A stretch of DNA of 64,000 bases, taken from contig SAKE01000010.1 of the NCBI GenBank assembly GCA_004017275.1, positions 62,001-126,000 on the forward strand, written 5' to 3'. This DNA comes from Mesorhizobium sp. GTDB lineage: Bacteria; Pseudomonadota; Alphaproteobacteria; Rhizobiales; Rhizobiaceae. Shown piece after piece: positions 10,950-20,794 of this stretch. Numbering within the stretch: position 1 is the stretch's first letter; every line of letters starts with the position of its first letter. Position numbers and translations under genes: made by a program. The notes under the pieces were generated by a model, which was given only the letters and a program-made list of their open reading frames with translations, ran no database searches and was not told where the DNA came from.

Positions 10950-11516
10950 GTGAACGATAACAGCAAAAGCCTGTTCGAGACCGCGCTTGACGAACTCGGC
11001 GGCGTGCTGGCGCGCGTCGACGAGAGCCGGATCGACATCGCCTGCAAAATGCTGGCCGGCGCCAGCCGGATCGTCGTCTATGGCTGTGGCCGCGAGGCCT
11101 TGCAGGTCAAGGGTTTTGCCATGCGGCTCTACCATTTGGGCCTGCCGGTTTCCGTGGTCGGCGATATGGCCACGCCGCCGCTGGGACGGGGCGATGTCTT
11201 CCTGGTAAGCTCGGGGCCGGGAGAGACCTCGACCGTGCTGACCCTTATGCAGGTCGCGCGCGACGCCGGTGCAACCAACCTGCTGCTGACCGCCCAGGCC
11301 GAAAGCAGCGCGGCAAAGCGCGCCGATTTCCCGCTGCTCATTCCGGCGCAGACCATGGCCAGCGATCAGGGGGCGCAGAAGACGTCGGTGCTGCCGATGG
11401 GCTCGGTGTTCGAAGGCGCGCTGTTCCTGCTGTTCGAGGTGATGGTGCTGAAGCTCAGGGCAATCACCGGCGCGTCGCCCGAAGCCATGCGCGCCCGCCA
11501 CACCAACATGGAATAG
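10950..11516 (+). CDS. SIS-domain sugar-phosphate isomerase (6-phospho-3-hexuloisomerase-like)
   Basis: 188 residues with one SIS fold. The phosphosugar-binding elements are RIVVYGCGREALQVKGFAMR and the serine-rich loop FLVSSGPGETSTV, as in HxlB/PHI proteins. The C-terminal PMGSVFEGALFLLFEVMVL helix is also typical of PHI-type single-domain SIS proteins. GTG at 10950 is chosen because AGGG lies six bases upstream; another in-frame GTG at 10926 would add eight residues. The stop is three bases before the creatininase-like start, so the two are almost certainly co-translated. Isomerisation of a ketose phosphate is inferred; the exact substrate is unknown. Confidence 0.85.
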   Translation: MNDNSKSLFETALDELGGVLARVDESRIDIACKMLAGASRIVVYGCGREALQVKGFAMRLYHLGLPVSVVGDMATPPLGRGDVFLVSSGPGETSTVLTLMQVARDAGATNLLLTAQAESSAAKRADFPLLIPAQTMASDQGAQKTSVLPMGSVFEGALFLLFEVMVLKLRAITGASPEAMRARHTNME

Positions 11517-11519
11517 ATC

Positions 11520-12257
11520 ATGCGCTACGAATTGATGCTGCCGCACCAGATCCGCAAGGCGATCGCCGAGAACTGGCCGGTAGTCCTGCCGCTCGGCGTG
11601 CTCGAATACCATGGCGAGCACATGGCCGTCGGCATGGACACGCTGGCCGTCATCAAGACGCTGGAGCTGTTCGAGAAGGAGAGGGATGTCGTCATCCTGC
11701 CGCCCTTCTATTACGGTGCGGCAAGCTATGCGGTGGCGCCGCCGGAGGGCAGCGGTTCGGTGCAGGTCGGCGGCAAGGCACTGGCGCCGTTCGGCGAAGA
11801 ACTGTTCTACAGCCTGCTGCGCATCGGCTTTCGCAACATCCATGCCATCATCCACCACCAGACGGAGAATTTCGCCGCCGGCATGCCGACCGATTTGGCC
11901 TTCAAGACTGCCGGCCGGCAGGCGATCTTCCGCTTCCTCGAAAAGGAGCGCGGCGAGGGCTGGTGGGGGTCGGAGGCGATGGCGGACTATTATGCCGAGC
12001 ATGCCGAGGGTAGCAATTTCTTCAACTGGGTGCAGGTGCATCCGCTGATGTCGGCGGCGATGAAGTACCCGTTCGACCATGCCGGCATCGGCGAGACGTC
12101 GTTGATGATGGCGCTATGCCCCGAAGCGGTGGACGCTGCTCACTTCGGCGACAACAAGAACTGGTACACGGCAACCGCCAAGGATGCTTCGGTGGAACTC
12201 GGAAAAAAGGGCGTCGCCATGATCCTGGATCATCTGCGCACGATCCTGGGACGCTAG
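11520..12257 (+). CDS. Creatininase-family amidohydrolase with altered ligand motif
   Basis: 245 residues. The creatininase fold is recognised by PLGVLEYHGEHMAVGMDTL near residues 24-42 (family metal ligands Glu, His, Asp), PPFYYGAA, and HAGIGETSLMMALCP near residue 185. The segment that in creatininase reads NGHYEN, supplying a metal-binding His and Glu, is here IHHQTEN: the Glu is kept but Gln stands at the His position, with His residues shifted by one and two. This may be a distinct subfamily or a changed metal site. It follows the SIS gene with a three-base gap inside a sugar cluster, so a role on a lactone, amide or formyl-type sugar intermediate is more plausible than creatinine hydrolysis. 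Confidence 0.85.
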   Translation: MRYELMLPHQIRKAIAENWPVVLPLGVLEYHGEHMAVGMDTLAVIKTLELFEKERDVVILPPFYYGAASYAVAPPEGSGSVQVGGKALAPFGEELFYSLLRIGFRNIHAIIHHQTENFAAGMPTDLAFKTAGRQAIFRFLEKERGEGWWGSEAMADYYAEHAEGSNFFNWVQVHPLMSAAMKYPFDHAGIGETSLMMALCPEAVDAAHFGDNKNWYTATAKDASVELGKKGVAMILDHLRTILGR

Positions 12258-12287
12258 CAGACAAAACCGCTCTGTAGCGATCCTTCA

Positions 12288-12446
12288 CACCCCCCTCTGT
12301 CCTGCCGGACATCTCCCCCGCAAAGGGGGAGATTGGCCATCATGCCGGCTTTCGCCAATCTCTGCAGTTGGACATGAGGACGCGGCCAGCGAAGCTGCCG
12401 ATCTCCCTCCTTGCGGGGGAGATGGCCGGCAGGCCAGAGGGGGGTG
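12288..12446. repeat. Dispersed inverted-repeat element, family A, copy 1
   Basis: Ends CACCCCCCTCTGTCCTGCCG and the near-complement ending CAGAGGGGGGTG bound a 159-base noncoding element with inner arms around CATCTCCCCCGCAA. It shares both arms with the element at 48979-49140. No ORF lies inside. It resembles the MITE-like intergenic repeats of Mesorhizobium genomes. Confidence 0.85.
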
Positions 12447-12503
12447 CTGTCCCGCCGACGTCGAAAATTTACAAATCGGGGCGCGGGGCCGCCGCCGCTC
12501 GCT

Positions 12504-13421
12504 CTACTTCACCGCACCCGCCGTCATGCCCATGATCAGATAGCGCTCCAACGCGATGCCGATGACCGCCAGCGGCGCTATCGCGGCCGTGGCAAGAGCC
12601 GCCATCGACCACCAGTTGATGCCTTGCGAGCCGGTCTGGCTCGCCACCATGACCGGAATTGTCTTGGCGTCGGTCGAGGTCAAAAGGGCGGCGAAGAAAT
12701 ACTCGTTCCAGCACAGCACCATGGCCAGGATGAAGGCGGCGACCATGCCTGGCAGCGCGATCGGCATGACGATGCGGAAGAACGCCCCCCAGATCGACAA
12801 CCCGTCGACAAGGGCTGCCTCCTCAAGCTCGACCGGGATCGAGTTGAACTGGTCGCGCATGATCCAGATGACGATCGGCAGCACCATCAGCGTGTAGAGC
12901 AGGATCAGCCCGATGCGCGTGTCGAGCAAGCCAACCTCGCGGTAGAGCACCAGGAAGGGCAGGGCCAGCACCACCGGCGGCAGGATCAGCTGCGACAGGA
13001 AAAAGAAGGAGATGTCCTCGTTCTTGAACCAGGCGAAATGGTAGCGATAGCGGGTCAGCCCGTAGGCGGCGAGGCTGCCGATGACGATGGCGAGGCTTGA
13101 CGCACCGACCGAGGTAATCACCGAATTCATGAAGCGCTTGAGGAACTCCTCGCGCACCGTCGAGGTCTGGAAGATCGAGTCCGGCGACAGGCCGAGCGAG
13201 CGCCAGCCTTTCCAGTCTGGCTGGAAGTCGACGAAGGGGATGAGATGGCCCTGGGTGACGTCGACCGCGGTCTTGAACGAGGTCGTGATCGTCCAGTAGA
13301 TCGGGAACAGGCAGATGAACGCCCAAAAGGCCAGCGCCCCGTAGATGAAGACGCGGCTGGCGAGGAAGCTCGCCGGCGAGCGGATCTCCGAGGCGACATA
13401 TTCGGTGGTCTGGACGCTCAT
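12504..13421 (-). CDS. Carbohydrate ABC transporter permease (MalG-like, CUT1)
   Basis: 305-residue inner-membrane permease with about six transmembrane segments, the first being FIYGALAFWAFICLFPIYWTI minus its ends. The cytoplasmic EAA loop that contacts the ATPase reads EEAALVDGLSIWGAFFRIVMPIALP split over residues near 200. It lies six bases downstream of the partner permease and shares a transcript with it and the binding protein. The C-terminal GMTAGAVK tail is typical of MalG-type subunits. Substrate is presumably a sugar, given the kinase, mutarotase and dehydrogenase around it. Confidence 0.93.
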   Translation of the reverse strand: MSVQTTEYVASEIRSPASFLASRVFIYGALAFWAFICLFPIYWTITTSFKTAVDVTQGHLIPFVDFQPDWKGWRSLGLSPDSIFQTSTVREEFLKRFMNSVITSVGASSLAIVIGSLAAYGLTRYRYHFAWFKNEDISFFFLSQLILPPVVLALPFLVLYREVGLLDTRIGLILLYTLMVLPIVIWIMRDQFNSIPVELEEAALVDGLSIWGAFFRIVMPIALPGMVAAFILAMVLCWNEYFFAALLTSTDAKTIPVMVASQTGSQGINWWSMAALATAAIAPLAVIGIALERYLIMGMTAGAVK

Positions 13422-13427
13422 CTTGGC

Positions 13428-14549
13428 TCAATTCACATTGCGGACAAAACGGTTGGCGAATTTCAACAGCCACGTGACAAACACGACGATGATCACCAGA
13501 TAGGCCATCGCCAGCATGGTTCCGTAGCCGACATTCGAGCGGTCGCGGTATTCGCGGTAGATGAAGCTCGACACGGAATCGGTGGCGCCGCCGGGACCGC
13601 CCGATGTCACCGTGATGATGATGTCGGCAAGCTTCAGCTTGAAGATGATGCGCAGGATCACCGCCGTCACCGACACCGGCAGCATCAGCGGGAAGGTGAC
13701 CTGCCAGAAGGTCTGCCACGCATTGGCGCCATCGACCCGGGCCGCTTCCAGCACCTCGCGCGACATCGCCTGCAGACCGGCCAGCAGCATGATCATCATG
13801 AATGGAATGAACGTCCAGGCATCCAGCACCATGATCGCGATGCGCGCGATGATCGGATCCGAGAAGAAGGCGGGATTTTCCCAGCCGAGATGACGCGCCA
13901 GCGTTGCGGCCGGTCCGAACCGGTATTCCATCAGCGATTTGCCGATCATCCACGACACCGCGACCGGCGACAGCATCAACGGCATCAGGAAGACGACGCG
14001 GAAGAATTTTCGCGCCCTGATCTGCGCGTTGAGCAGCAGCGCCAGGCCGAAGGCGATGACATACTCGACCGCCACCGCCAGCACATAGAGCACCATGTTG
14101 AACAGCGCGTTGCGATAGTAGGGATCGCTCAGCATCTGCCAGAAATTGGCGAGCCCGTTGAATTTTCGCCCGGAGAAGGAACTGAGGTTCCAGTCGGTCA
14201 GCGCGATGTAGAAGCCGAATAGCGTCGGGAAGATCACCATGGCGATGGTGAACAGCAGCGCCGGCAGCAGAAACAGGGCACGCTGGCCGTCCTCGCCGCG
14301 CGTCAGCACCTGGCCGATGCCGATCGCCACGCCCCACAGCACATAGGCGTAGACGACGGGGCGCCAGGTCTCGAAGCCGATCGTATCGGCGCTGCCCTTG
14401 TAGAGGATTTCCAGCACGATCGTGGCCAGCAGGCCAATCGTCGCAACAGCCATCAGCGCCCAGCCGAGCCGTTTGCGGCCTGGAGAAATCAGATCGGAAG
14501 GGCCGGCATCTGCCGGCCACGGGTTTACGGTCGAAGTCTGGTCAGCCAC
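13428..14549 (-). CDS. Carbohydrate ABC transporter permease (MalF-like, CUT1)
   Basis: 373 residues, longer than most CUT1 permeases because of an N-terminal extension with two extra hydrophobic segments before the core begins at FLLPALLFTIAMVIFPTLFG. The EAA loop reads REVLEAARVDGANAWQTFW, followed by a proline-containing turn. GTG at 14549 is preferred; an upstream TTG at 14576 is also in frame. It sits 88 bases after the binding-protein stop and just before the MalG-like partner. Together with the binding protein and the divergent ATPase it makes a complete importer. Confidence 0.9.
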   Translation of the reverse strand: MADQTSTVNPWPADAGPSDLISPGRKRLGWALMAVATIGLLATIVLEILYKGSADTIGFETWRPVVYAYVLWGVAIGIGQVLTRGEDGQRALFLLPALLFTIAMVIFPTLFGFYIALTDWNLSSFSGRKFNGLANFWQMLSDPYYRNALFNMVLYVLAVAVEYVIAFGLALLLNAQIRARKFFRVVFLMPLMLSPVAVSWMIGKSLMEYRFGPAATLARHLGWENPAFFSDPIIARIAIMVLDAWTFIPFMMIMLLAGLQAMSREVLEAARVDGANAWQTFWQVTFPLMLPVSVTAVILRIIFKLKLADIIITVTSGGPGGATDSVSSFIYREYRDRSNVGYGTMLAMAYLVIIVVFVTWLLKFANRFVRNVN

Positions 14550-14637
14550 AAATCTCGCCCGTTTGAAGGCTCTCAACGAGCCGGAGCCGGTCTAAAGTGG
14601 TCCGGCATTGCCGCCGGACCACGGTTCATAGGCCAGA

Positions 14638-16302
14638 CTACATGCCGAGCGAGGCCTTGTAGAGCTTGATCTGGTTGTCCCGGCCGATCTGGTCGGTCAG
14701 CTTCTCCCAGGCCGCCGCAATGGCGTCGGCGCCTTCCTGCGCCTTCATCTTGCCCGCGAAAGTGTTGGCCAAAATGTCCTCGGCGGCGCTGTAGTACTGG
14801 AAGATGCCGGGGATGCGCGGCTCGATCGCCGCGTTCGGATGGTTGTAGCTGTCAGCCTCCGATTTCAGATACGAGGTGATGAACGCCTCGTCATAGCCAG
14901 CCGCCACCCATTCCGGAATATCGAAATGGCTGTTGCGGTAAGGCTGGAAGCCCGACGGATACGCTGCGCACCAAAGCGACAGGTCTTTGCCGCCGAGATG
15001 GGCTGCTGCCGACCAGGCTGCCTTTTTCTTCTTCTCGTCGCTGTCGACGCGGGCCATGACATAGACACCCCAGCCGAGATAGGCGCAGTTGGGCGCATAA
15101 TTCGGGCCGCTGGCGAGCTTGTCCCAGGCGCCGGTTTTCGAATTGTAGACATCGTCGGAGCCGGGCAGGATCGAAAAGCCGGTGACGTCGCCGACAACGG
15201 AAGAGTCATTGGTCTTGACGTTGGAGCCGACATCGCCCCACCAGGTGACCATCGAGCCGGTGCCGGCCAGGAACTGCTGGAAAGCGGTGGTGTTCGGGTC
15301 GGCATTGATCTGGTCGGCGGGTTCGGACGGCAGCGCGTCGATGACGTCCTGGATGGCGCGCACCCAGGCGGGATTGTTGACGCGCGGCTTCATCGTGTCC
15401 GCGTCGAACAGCCAGGCCTTGTCGTCCGGATGCTTGGCATAGGCGCTAGCGCGGCTGCCGAGGAAATAGAAGCCGAAACCTCCCCACGCCTTGGGCGCGT
15501 CGAGATAGCCAAAGACGTCCTGGTCCTTGAGCTTCTTGCCCTTGAGGAACTTCGTCACCGCCTGGACCTGCTGCCAGGTCTTCGGCACGCCCCACTCACC
15601 TTCGCCGCCGCCGTCCTTCCAGGCCTTGGCGAGGTCGGCATCGGCGAACACGTCGGTGCGGTAATTGAAATTGTGCGCATCGCCATCGACAGTCACGCGA
15701 TATTGCTTGCCGTCCCAGGTGCCGACCGGCGGCTGCAGATAGGCCACGACGTCCTTCATGTCGATCTGGTCCTTGACCCAATCCGGCATTTCCGACGTCA
15801 GGCCCTTGCCGCAGACATCACCTTCGAACGGGGCGCCCATTTCGATGATGTCGAAATCGACGGTGCCGGTGGCGATCGACTGCTGCAGGCGGGCATTGTA
15901 GTCGGCCTGCGCCAGGTCGATCCAGTTGATCTTGGCGCCGGTATAGGTTTCCCATGGCTTCAGGAAGCCGCGGAACAGCACATTGTGCAGGTTCTGGTTG
16001 TTGAGGCCCATGAAGGTCAGCTCGACGCCGGCGAATTCGCCTTCCTTGACGTTGGCCTTGGTGGCTTCGAGGCAGAGTTCACCGACTTTCTGGAAGTCGG
16101 CATCGGTCGGCTGTCCCTTGCCGACGCCAGGGATCTGCAGGATTTGCTTGCGCAGTTCGCTTGCCGCGGAGGCCGGGCGCGTCAAGGCGCCAAGTCCGGC
16201 GCCGGATGCGGCTGCGATCGCGGCCATGCTGGCCGCGCCCTTCAATATGTCGCGCCTTGTGGCGCCGGCACGAACCAGTTTCTCGTAAAGACCCGTTCTC
16301 AT
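14638..16302 (-). CDS. Extracellular sugar-binding protein of CUT1 ABC importer
   Basis: 554 residues, large for the family. The N-terminus carries a twin-arginine-type signal (RRDILKGAASMAAIAAASG) ending near PASAAS. The mature part shows SBP_bac_1 features, including EFAGVELTFMGLNNQNLHN and a long run of tryptophans typical of carbohydrate binding (PDWVKDQ, KAWGGFGFYF, MVTWWGDVG). It is the first gene of the binding protein-permease-permease transcript and is divergent from the ATPase gene across a 289-base promoter region. Tat export would imply folding before secretion. The ligand is unknown. Confidence 0.92.
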   Translation of the reverse strand: MRTGLYEKLVRAGATRRDILKGAASMAAIAAASGAGLGALTRPASAASELRKQILQIPGVGKGQPTDADFQKVGELCLEATKANVKEGEFAGVELTFMGLNNQNLHNVLFRGFLKPWETYTGAKINWIDLAQADYNARLQQSIATGTVDFDIIEMGAPFEGDVCGKGLTSEMPDWVKDQIDMKDVVAYLQPPVGTWDGKQYRVTVDGDAHNFNYRTDVFADADLAKAWKDGGGEGEWGVPKTWQQVQAVTKFLKGKKLKDQDVFGYLDAPKAWGGFGFYFLGSRASAYAKHPDDKAWLFDADTMKPRVNNPAWVRAIQDVIDALPSEPADQINADPNTTAFQQFLAGTGSMVTWWGDVGSNVKTNDSSVVGDVTGFSILPGSDDVYNSKTGAWDKLASGPNYAPNCAYLGWGVYVMARVDSDEKKKKAAWSAAAHLGGKDLSLWCAAYPSGFQPYRNSHFDIPEWVAAGYDEAFITSYLKSEADSYNHPNAAIEPRIPGIFQYYSAAEDILANTFAGKMKAQEGADAIAAAWEKLTDQIGRDNQIKLYKASLGM

Positions 16303-16591
16303 CGCCTATTCCTCCCAGAATATCAGTGTGAATAAATTGGCCAACTGTCGGACGCTGGAGCGCCAATGATGCTCCCGGTTCGGAAACGAATTAGGCAGGA
16401 CCCCACCCTGCGTCGATTGAAGTTCCGATTGCGGATCGGGTACCGACATTTTGACCAGCACCTGCCACTATTCTCACAACCAAACGCCGTGTCAACGAGA
16501 GCGGGTTTTTATCTATAAGAGACCGACTTGCCCTGACAGGTCGCGTTGGTTAGCTTCTGCGCCTACGGCTAATGGAGCCGATGGGGGAGAT

Positions 16592-17644
<1,053 letters not shown>

Positions 17645-17665
17645 TCCCAACTCACGAGGAATAAC

Positions 17666-18118
17666 ATGCTCAAAGGCATCAACCCGCTGCTCAATGCCGA
17701 CGTGCTGCAGGCATTGCGGGCAATGGGGCATGGCGATGATCTGATCATCGCCGATACCAATTTTCCGTCCGATTCGGTGGCGCGCCAGACCGCGCTCGGC
17801 CGCGTGTTGCGCATCGATGCGTCGGCTGCGCAAGTGGTCAAGGCTGTGCTGTCACTCTACCCGCTCGACACATTCGTCGACGACTCCGCCGCGCGCATGG
17901 AGATCGTCGGCAAGCCCGACGAGATTCCGCCCGTGCAAAGCGAAGTGCAAAGGGAAATCGATGCGGCCGAGGGCAAGTCGTGGCCGATGATCGCGGTCGA
18001 GCGCTATGCCTTCTACGAGCGCGCCAAGCAGGCCTATTGCGTCATCCAGACCGGCGAACGCCGTTTCTATGGCTGTTTCGCTTTCCGCAAGGGCGTCGTG
18101 CCGCCGGATGCGGAGTAG
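17666..18118 (+). CDS. RbsD/FucU-family sugar mutarotase
   Basis: 150 residues. The family N-terminus MLKGINPLLNADVLQALRAMGHGDDLIIADTNFP contains the catalytic His-Gly-Asp motif (given here in part: MGHGDD). The C-terminal VERYAFYERAKQAYCVIQTGERRFYGCF is characteristic of FucU, which interconverts anomers of L-fucose and related pyranoses. It sits 21 bases after the ABC ATPase and four bases before the kinase. A mutarotase next to an aldose dehydrogenase fits a pathway in which the correct anomer is needed for oxidation or phosphorylation. Confidence 0.93.
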   Translation: MLKGINPLLNADVLQALRAMGHGDDLIIADTNFPSDSVARQTALGRVLRIDASAAQVVKAVLSLYPLDTFVDDSAARMEIVGKPDEIPPVQSEVQREIDAAEGKSWPMIAVERYAFYERAKQAYCVIQTGERRFYGCFAFRKGVVPPDAE

Positions 18119-18122
18119 CGGC

Positions 18123-19052
18123 ATGGCTTCGGGCAAGCCGGTCGTCATCCTGGGTGTCTTCGTCGCCGACACCGCCTACAGGGCGCAGCGGCAGCCGCGC
18201 ATGGGCGAAACGATCCTCGGCACATCCTTCACGCTGGGTCCTGGCGGCAAGGGCTCGAACCAGGCGGTGGCCGCAGGCAAGCTCGGCGCCGACGTCACCT
18301 TCCTCACCCGCCTCGGCGTCGATCCCTTCGCCGATATGGCCAGGCAGACCTGGACGCAGGCGGGCGTCAAGAATGCCGTCATCGACACGCCGGAAAGCTA
18401 CACCGGCGCAGCCTACATCTTCGTCGAGGAGACCACCGGCAACAACGCCATCATCGTCAGCCCCGGTGCCGCCATGCTCATCTCACCAGCCGATATCGAA
18501 GCCAATGCCGGGCTGATCGGCAGTGCCGGCGTCTTCGTCACCCAGCTCGAACAGCCCATCGAAGCAGCCATGCGGGCGCTGGAGATCGCGCGCGAGGCAG
18601 GGGTGACGACGATCCTCAACCCGGCGCCTGCGGCAAAGCTTCCCGACCGCATCTACACGCTCTGCGACTATCTCACGCCCAACGAGACGGAGACGGAGGA
18701 ACTGACCGGGATGAAGGTGTCCTCGGTCGAAGAGGCGCGAGCCGCTGCGGACAGTCTGCTGAACAAGGGCGTCGGCACGGTCATCGTCACGCTGGGCGAC
18801 AAGGGCGCGCTTTTGCACTCGAAGGAGCGCTCCGACCATGTTCCTGCCGTTAGTGCGGGTCCTGTGGTCGAAACCACCGGCGCAGGCGACGCCTTCAACG
18901 GCGGCTTGGCCGCAGCACTTTCGCGAGGCGTGGAGCCGCTACAGGCGGTGCGTTTCGCCTGCGCCGTCGCCGGCATTTCCGTGACACGACCGGGAACCGC
19001 GCCGTCGATGCCGACGCTGCTGGAGGTCGAGGCGCTGCTGGCGAGGGGGTGA
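18123..19052 (+). CDS. Ribokinase-like PfkB-family sugar kinase
   Basis: 309 residues. The two PfkB signatures are present: LGPGGKGSNQAVAAGKLG near residue 40 and TTGAGDAFNGGLAAALS near residue 255, the latter carrying the catalytic Asp in GAGD. NPAPAAKLP and LTPNETETEELTG are also ribokinase features. ATG at 18123 is four bases past the mutarotase stop, implying translational coupling. ATP-dependent phosphorylation of an imported pentose or deoxy-sugar is expected. It has no transcription partner downstream, where a convergent glycosyltransferase begins. Confidence 0.93.
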   Translation: MASGKPVVILGVFVADTAYRAQRQPRMGETILGTSFTLGPGGKGSNQAVAAGKLGADVTFLTRLGVDPFADMARQTWTQAGVKNAVIDTPESYTGAAYIFVEETTGNNAIIVSPGAAMLISPADIEANAGLIGSAGVFVTQLEQPIEAAMRALEIAREAGVTTILNPAPAAKLPDRIYTLCDYLTPNETETEELTGMKVSSVEEARAAADSLLNKGVGTVIVTLGDKGALLHSKERSDHVPAVSAGPVVETTGAGDAFNGGLAAALSRGVEPLQAVRFACAVAGISVTRPGTAPSMPTLLEVEALLARG

Positions 19053-19112
19053 GATCGGCTTGGCTGACTGGCCGCTGACGCCGCCTCCAGCCTGATCTTA
19101 AGGCCTTGAGCC

Positions 19113-20234
19113 CTACGATTTTTTCGAACGCAGGCTTGTGGAGATCTTGCGCAGCGGGCCTGTGAAGCGCCAGCTTCTGGACTGATGCAAGGCTGCGATT
19201 TGCATCTGGCACACTTGCAGCGTTTGTTCGATCTCGTCCTTCTCGTTCCTTGCATCCGAAGCGGCGCTCTGCAGCTCGGCGCTGCTTTGGTGAGCCGCCT
19301 CAAGCTCATTGCGCAACCTTGAGATTTCAGAATGCACTGTCGCCTTCTCGGCTTCAGCGCTTGCAAGCATCGGTCGGATCGTTTGCACATCCTCCCAGGC
19401 AAGCCGCGCTACCAGATCGCCGACGGCACGGCGCATCTGCTCGCTCCAAGCCGCCGGATCAACGCGCATGAGGCGCGAGTACTCGGATTGTTCCTTGCTG
19501 GGGTTCGGTATCCAGACGCGCAGGGCTGAAGGCCACCAGCCGGCTCTGTCCGCGATATCAAGAAACGTAGCCAGTTGCGATGCTTGGGAGTGGCGCGAAT
19601 TCTTCCATTCGGCGCTGAAATGCAGGACGGTTGGAACGCGGCAATAACTGAAGGGATTGTGCGGATTGTCGCGTATGATCCGCTGCCACAATCGCCAGTC
19701 CGCGGCCGATGTGACATCTTCCGGCCAAACGTCCCGTGATGGCAAGCAGTCGGCTCGATACAGAAAACAACTGGCCGGGATCGTATTCCCGCTCTCCATG
19801 AAGAACCCGAATTCGTCGGCCAGTTCCAGATTGGTCAGGAAGGGTGCTGCGATGCCATCGGTGGAAACCCACAGCGCCTGGCTGTACGCGATGGCAGCGC
19901 CGCCTTTGAGGCCATCCGCCAGGATTTCAAAATGATCCGGAAACAGGAGATCGTCATCGGCAGCAAAGCCAATCAAGTCGCCCCGTGCCTCACGCAGCGC
20001 AATGTTGCGGTTCGCATAGCCATAGTTCGGCGCTTTGGGCAAATCGAAGAAGCGAATGCGTGCGTCTTGAAAGGCTGCGATCACCTCGGCCGTGCCGGGC
20101 GCGCACCCGTCGCCGACGACCAGCAGTTCAAAATCCTGGACGGTCTGGTCCAGCACCGATTGGATGGCAAGGCCAATGACGTCGACACGCGAGTGGGTCG
20201 GCATCAGGATGGAAAAGCGAGGCTTGCTCACCAT
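19113..20234 (-). CDS. Family 2 glycosyltransferase with C-terminal coiled coil
   Basis: 373 residues. The GT-A fold begins FSILMPTHSRVDVIGLAIQSV, with DFELLVVGDGC binding the nucleotide and the DxD-type motif in GFAADDDLLFPDHF. After about residue 280 the protein becomes a heptad-rich coiled coil (ASAEAEKATVHSEISRLRNE), ending in QSRSWRFTGPLRKIS, a tail common on polysaccharide glycosyltransferases. The start overlaps the upstream epimerase-like gene by seven bases, so the two form one unit. Likely acts on surface polysaccharide or glycoprotein; acceptor unknown. Confidence 0.9.
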   Translation of the reverse strand: MVSKPRFSILMPTHSRVDVIGLAIQSVLDQTVQDFELLVVGDGCAPGTAEVIAAFQDARIRFFDLPKAPNYGYANRNIALREARGDLIGFAADDDLLFPDHFEILADGLKGGAAIAYSQALWVSTDGIAAPFLTNLELADEFGFFMESGNTIPASCFLYRADCLPSRDVWPEDVTSAADWRLWQRIIRDNPHNPFSYCRVPTVLHFSAEWKNSRHSQASQLATFLDIADRAGWWPSALRVWIPNPSKEQSEYSRLMRVDPAAWSEQMRRAVGDLVARLAWEDVQTIRPMLASAEAEKATVHSEISRLRNELEAAHQSSAELQSAASDARNEKDEIEQTLQVCQMQIAALHQSRSWRFTGPLRKISTSLRSKKS

Positions 20235-20794
20235 CCCTTCGCGCTGCCGAAATCATGGGGAATGAGATCGGTGTCGATCGGCAGTCGGTACTTATCGGGA
20301 TTTGAGTGGTCGTACTGTATCGTTGGAAAATTGATGACGACCACATCGGACGTCCCGATATTCCGGTCAGCGTGCCAGACAAATTTCGGAATATTGACGA
20401 GGCGCGGACGGCTGCCGGAAAGATAGACCTTCGAAATCTTGCCATACGTGCTGGATTCGGAACGAGGGTCATAAAGCACCAGTTCCAGCTCTCCGCTCAC
20501 GACGAAGTAGCGGTCCTCGTGCAGCTTGTGCAGGCCCCAGCCCTTCACCACCCCGGGGCGAATTGTGAAGAGGTAAGAAAAAACCAGGGGATCAGGATGC
20601 CAACCCCAGCGTGGATCATAAATCTCCGTGACACTGCCCCGGTCGTCATTGTGTCGGACGCTGTCGAAAAACGACATGCCGTCCACGAGAGGCGCAATGC
20701 TTTGCCGTTGCTCATCCAACGTGCGCTGGTCCTGGAGAGCGGCGGTAAGTGTGGATTCAAGGAGATTTGGGCGGTCCCCAGCATGATCGCTCAT
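20228..20794 (-). CDS. dTDP-4-dehydrorhamnose 3,5-epimerase-like cupin (RfbC/WxcM type)
   Basis: 188 residues. The core is a cupin barrel: DDRGSVTEIYDPRWGW, YLFTIRPGVVKGWGLHKLHEDRYFVVSGELELVLYD (only partly quoted here: GWGLHKLHEDRYFVV), PKFVWHADRNIGTSDVVVINFP and a final YRLPIDTDLIPHDFG. These correspond to RfbC-like sugar nucleotide epimerases or isomerases, although the catalytic His-Asp pair cannot be confirmed by eye. It precedes and overlaps the glycosyltransferase, suggesting a two-gene unit that modifies and transfers a deoxy-sugar. Confidence 0.82.
   Translation of the reverse strand: MSDHAGDRPNLLESTLTAALQDQRTLDEQRQSIAPLVDGMSFFDSVRHNDDRGSVTEIYDPRWGWHPDPLVFSYLFTIRPGVVKGWGLHKLHEDRYFVVSGELELVLYDPRSESSTYGKISKVYLSGSRPRLVNIPKFVWHADRNIGTSDVVVINFPTIQYDHSNPDKYRLPIDTDLIPHDFGSAKGW

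Noticed and set aside
10776..12080. Long minus-strand extension upstream of the aldo/keto reductase
   Set aside because: The extra N-terminal 435 codons are antisense to the SIS and creatininase-like genes and unrelated to the AKR family.
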